A stretch of DNA of 64,000 nucleotides, from assembly GCA_030789695.1 (NCBI GenBank), contig CM061139.1:1-64000 (forward strand). Reading direction: 5' to 3'. Of this stretch, positions 54,715 through 64,000 are shown piece after piece. The position numbers were made by a program, and so were the translations under genes. Every line of letters begins with the position of its first letter. Position 1 is the first letter of the stretch. The DNA comes from Scilla litardierei (Eukaryota > Streptophyta > Magnoliopsida > Asparagales > Asparagaceae). The notes under the pieces are model-generated. The model made no database searches. It saw nothing but the letters and a program-made list of their open reading frames with translations, and had not been told where the DNA came from.

Positions 54715-54879
54715 GAGCTTACCTGAAACGGACGATTAGGTCAAGTAAGCACAGGCAAGATTCCGGCGAGAAGACGATCAATGGTGGGCTTCAAAAAGGT
54801 GCTTCTCTCAAGCGCAAGAGTCCGTACAAGTAATATAATCTGGGAGTCCAGATGTCGAATCCTCGGGAGGAAATCTGTT
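54715..54879. other. Region upstream of the extra ORF
   Basis: About 165 bp with a possible 3' splice site (minus strand: TCGTCCGTTTCAG at about 54749-54737, then GTAAGCTC). No coding. Confidence 0.4.
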
Positions 54880-56521
54880 GCAACCACAGCTCAAATCAAA
54901 TAGAAATCCGACGAAAAGAAACTAACCACTTCAACAATGATGACGGTGATAGTGATGTGAACACGTGAACAATATGAACAAGAAAAATCGTGTAAGAAAA
55001 TATATATAAAAAGTATGCACATGGTATGGGTTCGTTAGGGTCAATGATTCGTATTAATTTGGTTGACAAGTATAACGCAATGAATTCTCCTTTTGGGAGC
55101 AATTCACCGGAAAATACCCAATATAACTCAATGAATTCTCCTTTTGGGAGCAATTCATCGGAAGATACCCTTTTGGGGGTTCAAGCACAATATTCAATAA
55201 GATCGTCGCTAAAGTTATAATACGATATGAAACTCTCTTTTGGAGAGAACAAAACTACGATATGAAACTCCCTTTTGGGGAGATCAAAACTCACCCTTTT
55301 GGGGCGATCATCAACTCAATCACTTCTTTTGAAAGATGAAAAAGACGATTTAATAACAAAGATTACAACTTTAACGACGTTTAACGGTTTAGCACAAGAA
55401 TTATTCAACCAAACGAACACAAATAATATCCTCTAACTACGCCATACCATGCACAATAAGAAATTAGCTACTCATGGTGCAAGAATAAACAAGTTTCATA
55501 ACAAAATACATCAATCTAATGGCAGAATACAATAGAAAAGCACCAAATACGGGGTTTAAGTTAAGAAATTTATCACCCAATCTTCAAGTTTAGACACCAA
55601 AACTCTCTGGAAATAAGAAAATAGCCTCTGGAATTTTACAGAATTTTTTCCTGGCGAAATACGGCTCCTAGAGCCTCCAATACGCCCAAAATACGCCAAA
55701 ATCTGCTTGCATCCGCTCAAAAACCCTAGAATACGCTTAAATAATAAGATTGCGGGTTTACTGTGCTTCGCGGGTCGAAAACCGCACCAAAATCCCATTT
55801 AAAACCCAAACCCGCGTCGGAGCAAAAGGAGACCGTCCGATCAATGCGGGATTGCACCTGCGATTGACACGTGGCACTCTTAACGGGTTTCCTCGCACCC
55901 GCGCCTGCTTGCATCTTCGATTACGATTCGGAGTAGATCTGGACCGTTGGATACGGATCCAAGGGTTGTGGAGAGGCCACGTCGCGTGAAGGAGCTGCCG
56001 TCTTCGAGTTAAAATGCGGATGAGATCGGGACCGTCGGATCATGAATGGATGGCTCAAATGACGCCACGTCGACCGCAAATCTCCGCAGCTGCTCCGCTC
56101 GATCTCGCGTGCTGGCAGGCCGTTGGATCAAAATCCAACGGCTGCTGAATGGCAGCGTCGCTCGTTCGTCGTGCACCGTCGGATGAGGGGCGGTAAGTGA
56201 CGGATGAGTGCCACGTTTGCGCCAAGATTCGTGCAAACCTTAATTTCCTCATTTTATTGGTATTCTGCATTCAAAAATTCACAGTAATTAGCACAGATCT
56301 CAGAAAAATACAAATAAATAGTCGTTGGAATCGTGAGATCGAGACGATGCTAGGAAAAATATAACAAGTGCATAAATGCCCCATTAATTGCTGTTTTATT
56401 CTCAAACAAGGTGAATTCTCTAATAAATGATGATATATAAAATACGCACGTATTAGAGAACAATATAGCATCACATGAGCACAAAATATGGCTAAATGGA
56501 GGGTGAAATATGTAATATTCA
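54880..56521 (-). repeat. Possible Athila-like solo LTR
   Basis: Inferred from features shared with the LTR at 11329-13145: in minus orientation a start TGAATATTACATATTTCACC (compare TGATCACTCCATATTTTACA), a similar GC-poor body, and repeated hairpin words near the far end. The right edge is at 56521; the left edge and a TSD could not be found, so this may equally be ordinary interior of the copia element. It has a CTCC-TTTTG-GGAG hairpin series at 55087-55335 and repeated GACCGTTGGAT/ATCCAACGGC words at 55942-56190 and 56722. No gene. Confidence 0.35.
55087..55335. repeat. CTCC-TTTTG-GGAG hairpin motif series (7 copies)
   Basis: Copies at about 55087, 55139, 55168, 55233, 55269, 55290 and 55324. 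Stems vary: CTCC/GGAG, CTCTC/GAGAG, CTCCC/GGGAG, CCC/GGG and CTTC/GAAAG, while the loop TTTTG is constant. The paired changes keep the stem. Confidence 0.75.
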
Positions 56522-57400
56522 ACCCGAATCAATCAACACGCGAGCAAACACGAGCAACCACACGAGGGAGTAGGTAGTGATTCGCCGCGAAGAAGATCAG
56601 AAGAGAGAGATCAACAAGAGATTTCGAGCGGGAAGTCAAGTGTATTTCAGTCGGAGGAGAGAAAAAAACAAGTGTTGAAATGAACCGTCTCGAAGAATAT
56701 ATGAAAGAGGGAATAAATCCAGGCCGTTGGATCAAAGAATCGACGGCTCGGATCAAAGCAGTGAACCGCCGCGAACAGTAGACAGTCGACAGATGAACAA
56801 AAGTCAGTCGACTGGATGAAGTGATAAGAATTAGTCTTAGGAAGACAGACAGTCGACGGTTGAGTAACATACAGTCGTCTGTCCGATGGACAGTCGACTG
56901 TACTATACACATCAGTCGACTGACCGAGAATCAATAAACTTCATCAAAAAGACAGAGAGCTCTGTAAAATTTCGACAAAGAGAACAGTAGCCTGATGACT
57001 AAAGTTCAGTCGCCTGTTAAAATAACAGTCGACTGGAAAACCGTCATCAGTCGTTTGTGCGAAAGATACAAATTCTCAGACAGAGGTGATAGAGTAGGGC
57101 AGTCGACTGTCGAAGGAAAAACAGTCGTCTGTCCAGGTCCAAAAAATGCACAGTGAGAAGAAATCCAGAGAATAAAAACACTCACCTTAGGACCTATACT
57201 CTAAACACAAACTAATCATAAAAACAATATATTACGATAAATCGATTGAAACACAAATCTCTAAGAACAATCTCAAAGAAATAATGAAATCACATAAATC
57301 GTAATTGCCTTTCTTAAACACATATGTAGCATATATCAAAGGAAGAAAGACAATATGATGACATAAGCTCAAAAGGTGTTATAACAAGAATGTTGAGCTT
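56522..57400 (-). other. SIRE-like 3' spacer after pol, with hairpin cluster
   Basis: Non-coding. 56775-57125 carries about twelve CAGTCGACTG variants (for example 56780, 56808, 56863, 56887, 57025), the same motif as in the LTR. 57180-57400 is AT-rich and abuts the pol stop. Confidence 0.75.
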
Positions 57401-60400
57401 CTAAATTTCAGATTCACCCATAATTCCTAATTCTCCACGCAACCTCACAAATGAATCTTCTTTAAGAGGTTTTGTGAAGATGTCGGCAATTTGTTTTTGG
57501 GTTTCAATGTACTCTAAGATGATGTCCTTCTTAGCTACATGATCATTTATAAAATGGTGTCTCACGTCGATGTGTTTGGTACGGGAGTGGTGTACCGGAT
57601 TCTTGGAAAGACATATGGCACTTTGGTTATCAACCATGATCGAGCAAGTATCACAGTTGACACCATAGTCCATAAGAGTGTGTCTCATCCAAAGAACTTG
57701 TGCACATGCAAGACCCGCTGCAATATATTCTGCTTCAGTCGTGGACAATGACACCGAATTCTGTTTCTTAGAAAACCAAGACACTAAGGAATTTCCTAGA
57801 AAATGGCAAGTGCCACTAGTACTTTTCCTGTCGAACTTGCATCCGGCAAAGTCGGCATCAATATATGAGATTAACTCATATGTGCTAGATTTAGGGTAAA
57901 GTAACCCATAATCTAGAGATTGATTGAGATAAATAAATATTCGTTTAACCGCAATCAAGTGTGACTCCTTAGGTCTAGCTTGATATCTAGCACACAAGCA
58001 TACTGAAGACATGATATCGGGCCTACTAGCGGTTAAGTAAAGTAAGCTACCGATCATACCTCGATATAGACAAACGTCTACATCTTTTCCGTTTTCATCT
58101 TTGTGAAGATGGGTAGTATTACTCATGGGAGTCCGTTTGTTTAACGACGACTCCATCCCGAATCGCTTTATAAGCTCCCGTGTGTACTTTGTCTGATGTA
58201 TGAAGGTGCCATTCTCCATTTATCGAATTGAAGTCCAAGGAAATAGGTGAGCTCTCCCATGTGGCTCATCTCGAATTCATCCTTCATTGACTTAGAAAAT
58301 TCTTGACAAAGATTAAATTTAGTAGAACCAAAAATTATATCGTCTACATAAACTTGAATCAAAAGAATGTCATTTTCATAATCTTTAATGAAGAGTGTAG
58401 AATCAACTTCTCCCATTTTAAAACCTAAATTCAAAAGAAAGGTCTTGAGTCGATCATACCAAGCTCTAGGAGCTTGTCTCAACCCATACAACACTTTCTT
58501 AAGTTTGAAAACATGATTTGGAAATTTTTCATGAATAAAACCGGGAGGTTGTGAAACATAAACTTCTTCATTGACAAATCCATTCAAAAATGAACTTTTA
58601 ACATCCATTTGAAATAGTTTAAAATTCTTATGGGATGCAAAAGATAAAAGCAACCTAATAGCTATTAATCTAGCTACGGGAGCAAAAGATTCTTCGAAAT
58701 CAATACCTTCCTCTTGTCGGTAGCCTTGGCTAATAACCTTGCTTTGTTCCTTGTGATCACCTCGTTCTCATCCGTCTTGTTCTTGAAGATTCATTTGGTC
58801 CCAATGACTTGGTGACCACTTGGAAGAGGAACGAGTTTCCAAACTTCATTTCTCTTGAATTGCATTAGTTTTTCTTCCATTGCCACTATCCAAGAGCTAT
58901 CCTCACAAGCTTCTTGGATGTTCTTTGGCTCAATGGTAGAGACGAATGCGCAATGAGAGAATTCTTCAATCCTCGGCCTCGTTCGAACACCCACACCAAT
59001 ATCTCTAATAATTTAGTTATGGGGATGATTGCGAACGATCGGATACGCTTTGGGTATACCTGCATCACTAGGAACATCTTCAATAATTTCGTTAGTAGTG
59101 TTAGTCTCAATAACTGAATCATTGATCTTAACATTACTAAGAGTATCACAAATAACATCTACACTATCATCATCAACATGAGGAAAATTAAAATCTTCAT
59201 TAAATGAAACGTGTAGTGACTCCTCAATCATTGAAGAAGTTTTGTTGTATATCCGGTAGGCTTTGCTACATGTGGAATATCCAACAAAAATTCATTCATC
59301 GGATCTTGGCTCAAATTTATCTAGATTACCGAAAGTGTTCTTGATAAAACATTTTGAACCAAAAATACGAAAATATTTTACTTGAGGCTTTTTGTTATAA
59401 AACAACTCAAAACAAGTTTTGTTCGTTCAGGGTCTCACTAGGATCCTATTGAGCACATAACATGCCGTGTGCACTACCTCTGCCCAAAATTATAGTCCAA
59501 GATGACTATCATGGAGCATAGTACGTGCACACTCAATAAGAGTCCTATTCTTTCTCTCTACAACATCATTTTATGGTGGTGCCCGAGGGAAGGAAAAATT
59601 ATGAGTTATCCCGGTGTCATCACAAAACTTAGTAAAAGATTCATTCTCAAATTCTCCTCCATGATCACTACGGATAGTGATAATGGTGGATCCTAAGAAA
59701 TTCTGAATCTTCTTTGCAAATTTGCTAAACTCTTCATAAGCTTCATTCTTATTAGTTAAGAATGAAACCCAAGTAAATCTAGAAAAGTTGTCAACGACAA
59801 CTAATCCATACTGAGCATTACCTAAAGAAGCGGTTCTAGTTGGCCCAAACAAATCTAGATGAAGAAGTTCTAGGGACCTCTTAGAAGTAATCCCTTCTTT
59901 AAGCTTAAAAGATGATTTACTAAGTTTACCTCTTTGACATGAATCACAAAAGTTTTTCTTATTAAAAGCAATTTTAGAAAAACCTTTGACTAGATCATGC
60001 TTAGCTAATTATATAAGTGCTTGAAGTGAACATGACTAAAACGACGATGCCATAATAGTTATTCACTTGTGTTAGCAACTAAGCAATGTTCTACGGTTTT
60101 AGGCAAGCTCAAATAATAAATATTTTTACGCTTAATACCGGAAAATAAAACATTTGAATCACAATCAACAACAGTACACAATCCTTCTCCAAAGTTAACC
60201 TTGTAACCTTTGTCACAAAGTTGACTAATGGAAATGAAATTGTGACACAAACCACTAACAAGATGAACGTTAGTAATTAAGGGTTTGGAAAGATTACCAA
60301 CGATACCTACTCCTATGACGGTTCCCTTTTGATTAACTCCAAAAGTGACTGTTGCACCATCCTTGATGCTAATCACTTCGGAGAGCAATGAGGGATATCC

Positions 60401-60575
60401 CGTCATATGTTTGGAGCAACCACTATCGAGAATCCATCCTTTCCCTTTAGAGCAAGTTTGACCTTTATTGCTCTTCTTCTTTCTCTTGGGTACCTATATA
60501 ATATACCATAAGCTCATGGTACCCAATGTTTGTTGGGTCCAAGGGGATTAGCCCTTTGGAAGCCAAGTCCAAGTG
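57401..60575 (-). pseudogene. pol: SIRE-like copia pol: protease, integrase, RT, RNase H
   Basis: Reading leftward. Protease and gag-pre-integrase: WILDSGCSKHMTGYPSLLSE and NVHLVSGLCHNFISISQLCD (about 60440-60059), with the D-S-G active triad present, then WHRRFSHVHFKHL followed by a stop near 60010. Integrase core: FGPTRTASLGNAQYGLVVVD and TIRSDHGGEFENESF with D and D of the catalytic set (59852-59571), then a stop in FSFPRAPP*ND. RT: EEKLMQFKRNEVWKLVPLPS (58920-58791), [36 protein letters not shown], and the catalytic YVDDIIFG (58653-58168). A frameshift near 58210. RNase H: YRGMIGSLLYLTASRPDIM, SLSTTEAEYIAAG, QSAICLSKNPVHHSRTKHID and ADIFTKPL ends at 57401. At least four stops/frameshifts. 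The gag-proximal part continues at 63004-63427 beyond a solo LTR. Confidence 0.93.
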
Positions 60576-63003
60576 GACTTTCTTGGGGGGTTTGGCGGAC
60601 CCCCAGAGCTCGGATCTGTGTCTGTCCTAAGTCGGACGGACCACAGGGGCACAAAAGCGCAGCAGAAATCGTAAACAAAATTTTCTAGACTAGCTAAACT
60701 ATTTAGCTAGGCTCTGAGGGAGCCAGAACCTAGCCCGATCTATGCCAACTTGGGGTGGATCTGACCACCCCAAGAGGGATCTACTCTAAAGCGACTAATT
60801 AGATCTACACTAAAAGTTACCTAATCACATACCCGGAATCTTGGCCCTGGAGCAGGCAAGATGTACCGCACCGTCTTCTGAAGCTCCTCGTAGACGAGCC
60901 GCCTCGACTCGATCTGCCTGAGCCGCCTCGCACCCTCAAACCGATCCGCCCGAGCCGACTTTCGCCTCCGAGCCGATCACACGCGGTAGAAAGTTTCACT
61001 TGAGAAGAACCCGCGTCTTAGACGTCCGGATCAAAATCCAAACCCCCTTCGTAGTCTTTCTAGGACTACTCTGGAGAATAGGAAGAGAGAGAGAGAGAGA
61101 ATAGTTTAGTCGCCGATCGAGCTTGCTCTAAAAGTATGGAGCTACTCGATCGATGACTTGGTGTGTTTTTCAACGAAGAGAGTACACCCCTATTTATATA
61201 GGGAGTCGGCACTCACTCTTTCGTTGCGAGCTATGTGGGACTATTGTTAATTTGGAGAAAATTCAATTAAGCTAATTTAGCTTAATTTAGAGTTTAGTGA
61301 GCTTTTCTCAAAAGCAAACTTTAACTAATTAATTCTCTCCGATCATTAAACTTTAGACACCAAACAAGCTATCAATCCGAAGGGCTTCGAATGGTGAATG
61401 CGTAGGAACCGATGGCGATGAATTTCGACTTCGTTTGACCCCTCAAACAATTGCCCAAAGTTGGGCAAATAATCGATTTTCGTAGCCGTCATTTGGGGTT
61501 TCAAAAAACCCTAAATGACTTAAGTTACGGGAGCGCCCGCTAAGCTTAGCAGGCGCGCCCGCCCAAGGAGACAAGGGCGGGCCGCACGCCCGCTGGGCAG
61601 CGGGCGTGCGCCTGCTGCACGAAGCGGGCCGCGCCCGCTGTAGCAGCGGGTGCTGGCCCGCTGCAGCCAGTGGGCTGCGCTCGTTTTCCTTTGTCTATGG
61701 GCTTGTTAGCCCAGTGGGTCTAACCCATTTCGCCTTGGACTGTTTTCGCGTTTCTGGGCTCGTTTGAGCTCCGATTTGGACGCGGTTTGAACCTGTGTTT
61801 GGACCGGGACGATCCCGTCATCCATGTAACCCTTTCCAATATATTTGTTCCTACTAAATTTGTCGTAACCAATTTACGACACGTTTAATCTTTGGTTTGC
61901 ATCAAATGCAACATTTGTCCCTATTGCTATTGCGACTAACTTTCACAACTTGACTTGTGAATATTTACTATTCAATATCATCAAATGATTTTCTCTCAAT
62001 TAATCTTCCTATTACTAAGACACGCACACTACTCGTTGTGAGACCCTACAGCCTGACCTTACTACAGGTTGGGGCTCGGAACCCCTAGACGACGGTCACT
62101 ACGAGCAGTAGTTGTCGTCCCCGTTTCAGAATCATCATAACGTGATCGACCCTTTGACAAAAGCATCATTGGGTTTACATTGGCTGTGTTAGTGATGAAC
62201 TCCATTAGCTTTAGTCCCTTCATTAAGACTGTGTTCCTGTTGGCCTAGGATATGGTTTACTGTCAACCCTATTAGACAACATTGGTCAGTATGCGGCGGT
62301 CTTTGTTGTATACACGTTGTACTTCTTACAACGTACCCCGGCCGAGGATTAACACAAAGATCGTACTGAGCCTGTAACACTAACTTCCCTTTAACGGAAG
62401 TGACAAATCTCATCTTAGTCATCTACTCCCCTCGAGAGCTTCAGGTGCAACTCAACCTAAGATCTTTCAGCAGGCTTAGCCTCGAAGCTAGATCATAGGT
62501 CTAAGCTAGACCGTTCACTCACAGGTTTGTACAAATGACTTCAGGTCTTAAGAACCAGCTTACCTATCATCACCCTAGAGTTATTAAAGACAGTTTAGTT
62601 AAAGTCAACCATTTAATAACTCTAATTTGGTCGTTCAGTGAACTCATTCTCCAATGAGCACCTGTGTCTCGTCTCCGACGTCATCAAGTCGAATGACTAT
62701 GAGATCATCATTACCTTAAGGTAAGACTAAGGCACAGTGGTCTATCCGATGTGTCGATATCTAGTTCTCGACACATCTATGACCACGAACCGTTTAAGAC
62801 TTACGTTTATATTCGGTCGCTTACTTACTCATAATCGAGATCTCATCTAGATACGTAAGGACCTAACTATAAGTCTATGGATATTATCTAAGTATATTAA
62901 TACGAACGATTTATACTTAGAATAATAGGTACCATATACAATATGAACAAGACGTATACTTTTGGATAAATTGCCTTATGGGCATATATTCTCCTACAGA
63001 CTT
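60576..63003 (-). mobile_element. Copia-1/2-family solo LTR with TSD GACTT, inside copia pol
   Basis: LTR 60581-62998 (2,418 bp), flanked by GACTT at 60576-60580 and 62999-63003. In minus orientation it starts TGTAGGAGAATATATGCCC and ends CCCCCCAAGA (a GA end instead of the usual CA). It has unit A (62998 to about 61925) and unit B, a TATA box TATATAAATA (61200-61191), and a GC-rich GCCCGCTG/CAGCGGGC cluster (61530-61690). On removing it with one TSD copy, the host polyprotein reads through in frame (GNYIGKRKSTWTWLPKG). No primer site or pol, so a solo LTR. Confidence 0.93.
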
Positions 63004-63427
63004 CCGCTTCCCAATATAATTACCATTATTGATCACATCATGAAAATAGGAATCAACATAAGCATTCCTATCATTTAGGCTAGTGTTCTTAGGACCCCAA
63101 ATGGTGTAAGTTTTGGGGGTCCTTTTCCTAATTGCATGCACATTTGTTAAATTTCTATGTGGTGCATGCTTCTTAGGAACATGGTTTCTAGCATAAATAT
63201 GTGGTGGTGGATATGCATTGTACATAATAGAATGATATGTATGCTTGGGAACATGCATGTTATATGAAGCATATGTGTTATGCATGACATGCAGAGGAGG
63301 TGCATACATGTAAGAATGATGCGTATGTGCATACGGATGTATAGGAGCACGAACATGAGTATTTCTCATGTGTGGTTGTGTACGTGTCCATGGGTGTGGA
63401 GCATAAAAAGTGTCATAATTATCCACT
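63004..63427 (-). pseudogene. SIRE-like copia gag-protease linker, upstream piece
   Basis: Open from the gap to the solo-LTR junction (63426-63004). His/Tyr/Asn-rich: NTHVRAPIHPYAHTHHSYMY, YPPPHIYARNHVPKKHAPHR, RTPKTYTIWGPKNTSLNDRN. SIRE polyproteins have such a His/Tyr-rich stretch between zinc knuckle and protease. It continues in frame across the solo LTR into 60575. The knuckle and capsid domains are in the gap. Confidence 0.7.
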
Positions 63428-63927
63428 NNNNNNNNNNNNNNNNNNNNNNNNNNNNNNNNNNNNNNNNNNNNNNNNNNNNNNNNNNNNNNNNNNNNNNNNN
63501 NNNNNNNNNNNNNNNNNNNNNNNNNNNNNNNNNNNNNNNNNNNNNNNNNNNNNNNNNNNNNNNNNNNNNNNNNNNNNNNNNNNNNNNNNNNNNNNNNNNN
63601 NNNNNNNNNNNNNNNNNNNNNNNNNNNNNNNNNNNNNNNNNNNNNNNNNNNNNNNNNNNNNNNNNNNNNNNNNNNNNNNNNNNNNNNNNNNNNNNNNNNN
63701 NNNNNNNNNNNNNNNNNNNNNNNNNNNNNNNNNNNNNNNNNNNNNNNNNNNNNNNNNNNNNNNNNNNNNNNNNNNNNNNNNNNNNNNNNNNNNNNNNNNN
63801 NNNNNNNNNNNNNNNNNNNNNNNNNNNNNNNNNNNNNNNNNNNNNNNNNNNNNNNNNNNNNNNNNNNNNNNNNNNNNNNNNNNNNNNNNNNNNNNNNNNN
63901 NNNNNNNNNNNNNNNNNNNNNNNNNNN
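63428..63927. other. Assembly gap (500 N)
   Basis: Placeholder gap. The copia gag and 5' LTR should be here; the sequence after it is unrelated telomere-like repeat, suggesting a contig join. Confidence 0.99.
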
Positions 63928-63967
63928 CTAAACCCTAACCCCTAAACCCTAACCCCTAACCCTAACC

Positions 63968-64000
<33 letters not shown>
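63928..64000 (+). repeat. Telomere-like repeat (CCCTAA/CCCTAAA/CCCCTAA mix)
   Basis: About twelve units: CCCTAA most common (eight or nine), CCCTAAA and CCCCTAA the rest. It runs to the window edge. The C-rich strand reads 5'->3' to the right, as expected at a left chromosome end, so a true telomere would have its tip at the gap side. It may instead be interstitial. The total length is unknown. Confidence 0.9.

Larger units (their letters stand above)
51324..63427 (-). mobile_element. SIRE-like Ty1/copia element, minus orientation
   Basis: 3' LTR (51324-53120), polypurine tract (53121-53135), an extra ORF (54714-54100), a spacer with a hairpin-motif cluster, and a gag-pol polyprotein (63427-57401) that is broken and interrupted by a solo LTR (60581-62998). 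LTR of about 1.8 kb, an ORF downstream of pol and the RT/RNase H sequence style fit the SIRE/Maximus lineage. The 5' LTR and gag are hidden by the gap at 63428. Several stops and frameshifts make it inactive. Confidence 0.85.

Overview
The window is intergenic, retrotransposon-packed plant chromatin. Every recognisable protein belongs to a mobile element: Ty1/copia, Ty3/gypsy (Tat, Athila and Tekay/chromovirus types) and a plant L1 LINE. tRNA-iMet-type and Tat-type primer sites, a chromodomain integrase tail and two Helitron-like ends support a flowering plant with a large genome. The last 73 bases are telomere-like and mostly TTAGGG-type (read as CCCTAA) rather than TTTAGGG. Among plants that hints at, but does not prove, an Asparagales monocot. 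I see no host gene, tRNA, rRNA or CRISPR array. Three runs of exactly 500 N are assembly gaps of unknown true size.

Layout. 1-1688: a reverse-strand, pol-less Tat element (47-bp tandem array plus decayed gag). 1689 to about 11328: a forward, nearly coding-free copia element (Copia-1). Its 5' LTR holds a gypsy solo LTR (1769-4712, TSD ATGAT). Its 3' LTR is broken by a reverse-strand Athila-type element (11329-16941) with a long ORF1-like gene. After a gap, a copia LTR (17442-18978) abuts a second Tat element: antisense-type ORF, 54-bp array, then gag, primer site and LTR at 28193-29926. A gag-only copia element (Copia-2, 20452-28192) sits inside it. 31324-41323: a region bounded by two outward-facing Helitron-type 3' ends. 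It contains a degenerate L1 (32081-37830) and a cluster of palindromic, microsatellite-flanked elements. 42258-46022: remains of a Tekay-type gypsy element and its 3' LTR. 46023-51323: a third pol-less Tat element (gag, 47-bp array, antisense ORF). 51324-63427: a reverse-strand SIRE-like copia element with LTR, extra ORF and broken polyprotein, itself interrupted by a solo LTR of the Copia-1/2 family (60581-62998, TSD GACTT). 63928-64000: telomere-like repeat.

Nothing here forms a working pathway. The biology is transposon nesting, solo-LTR formation and non-autonomous element structure. The most striking pattern is that nearly every unrelated element family carries its own cluster of short, near-perfect hairpin motifs, in LTRs, leaders or 3' tandem arrays. 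Several show paired base changes that keep the stem. Also notable are a copia LTR family that seems to have gained about 1.1 kb by switching between two polypurine tracts, and a dense chain of palindromes separated by dinucleotide microsatellites.
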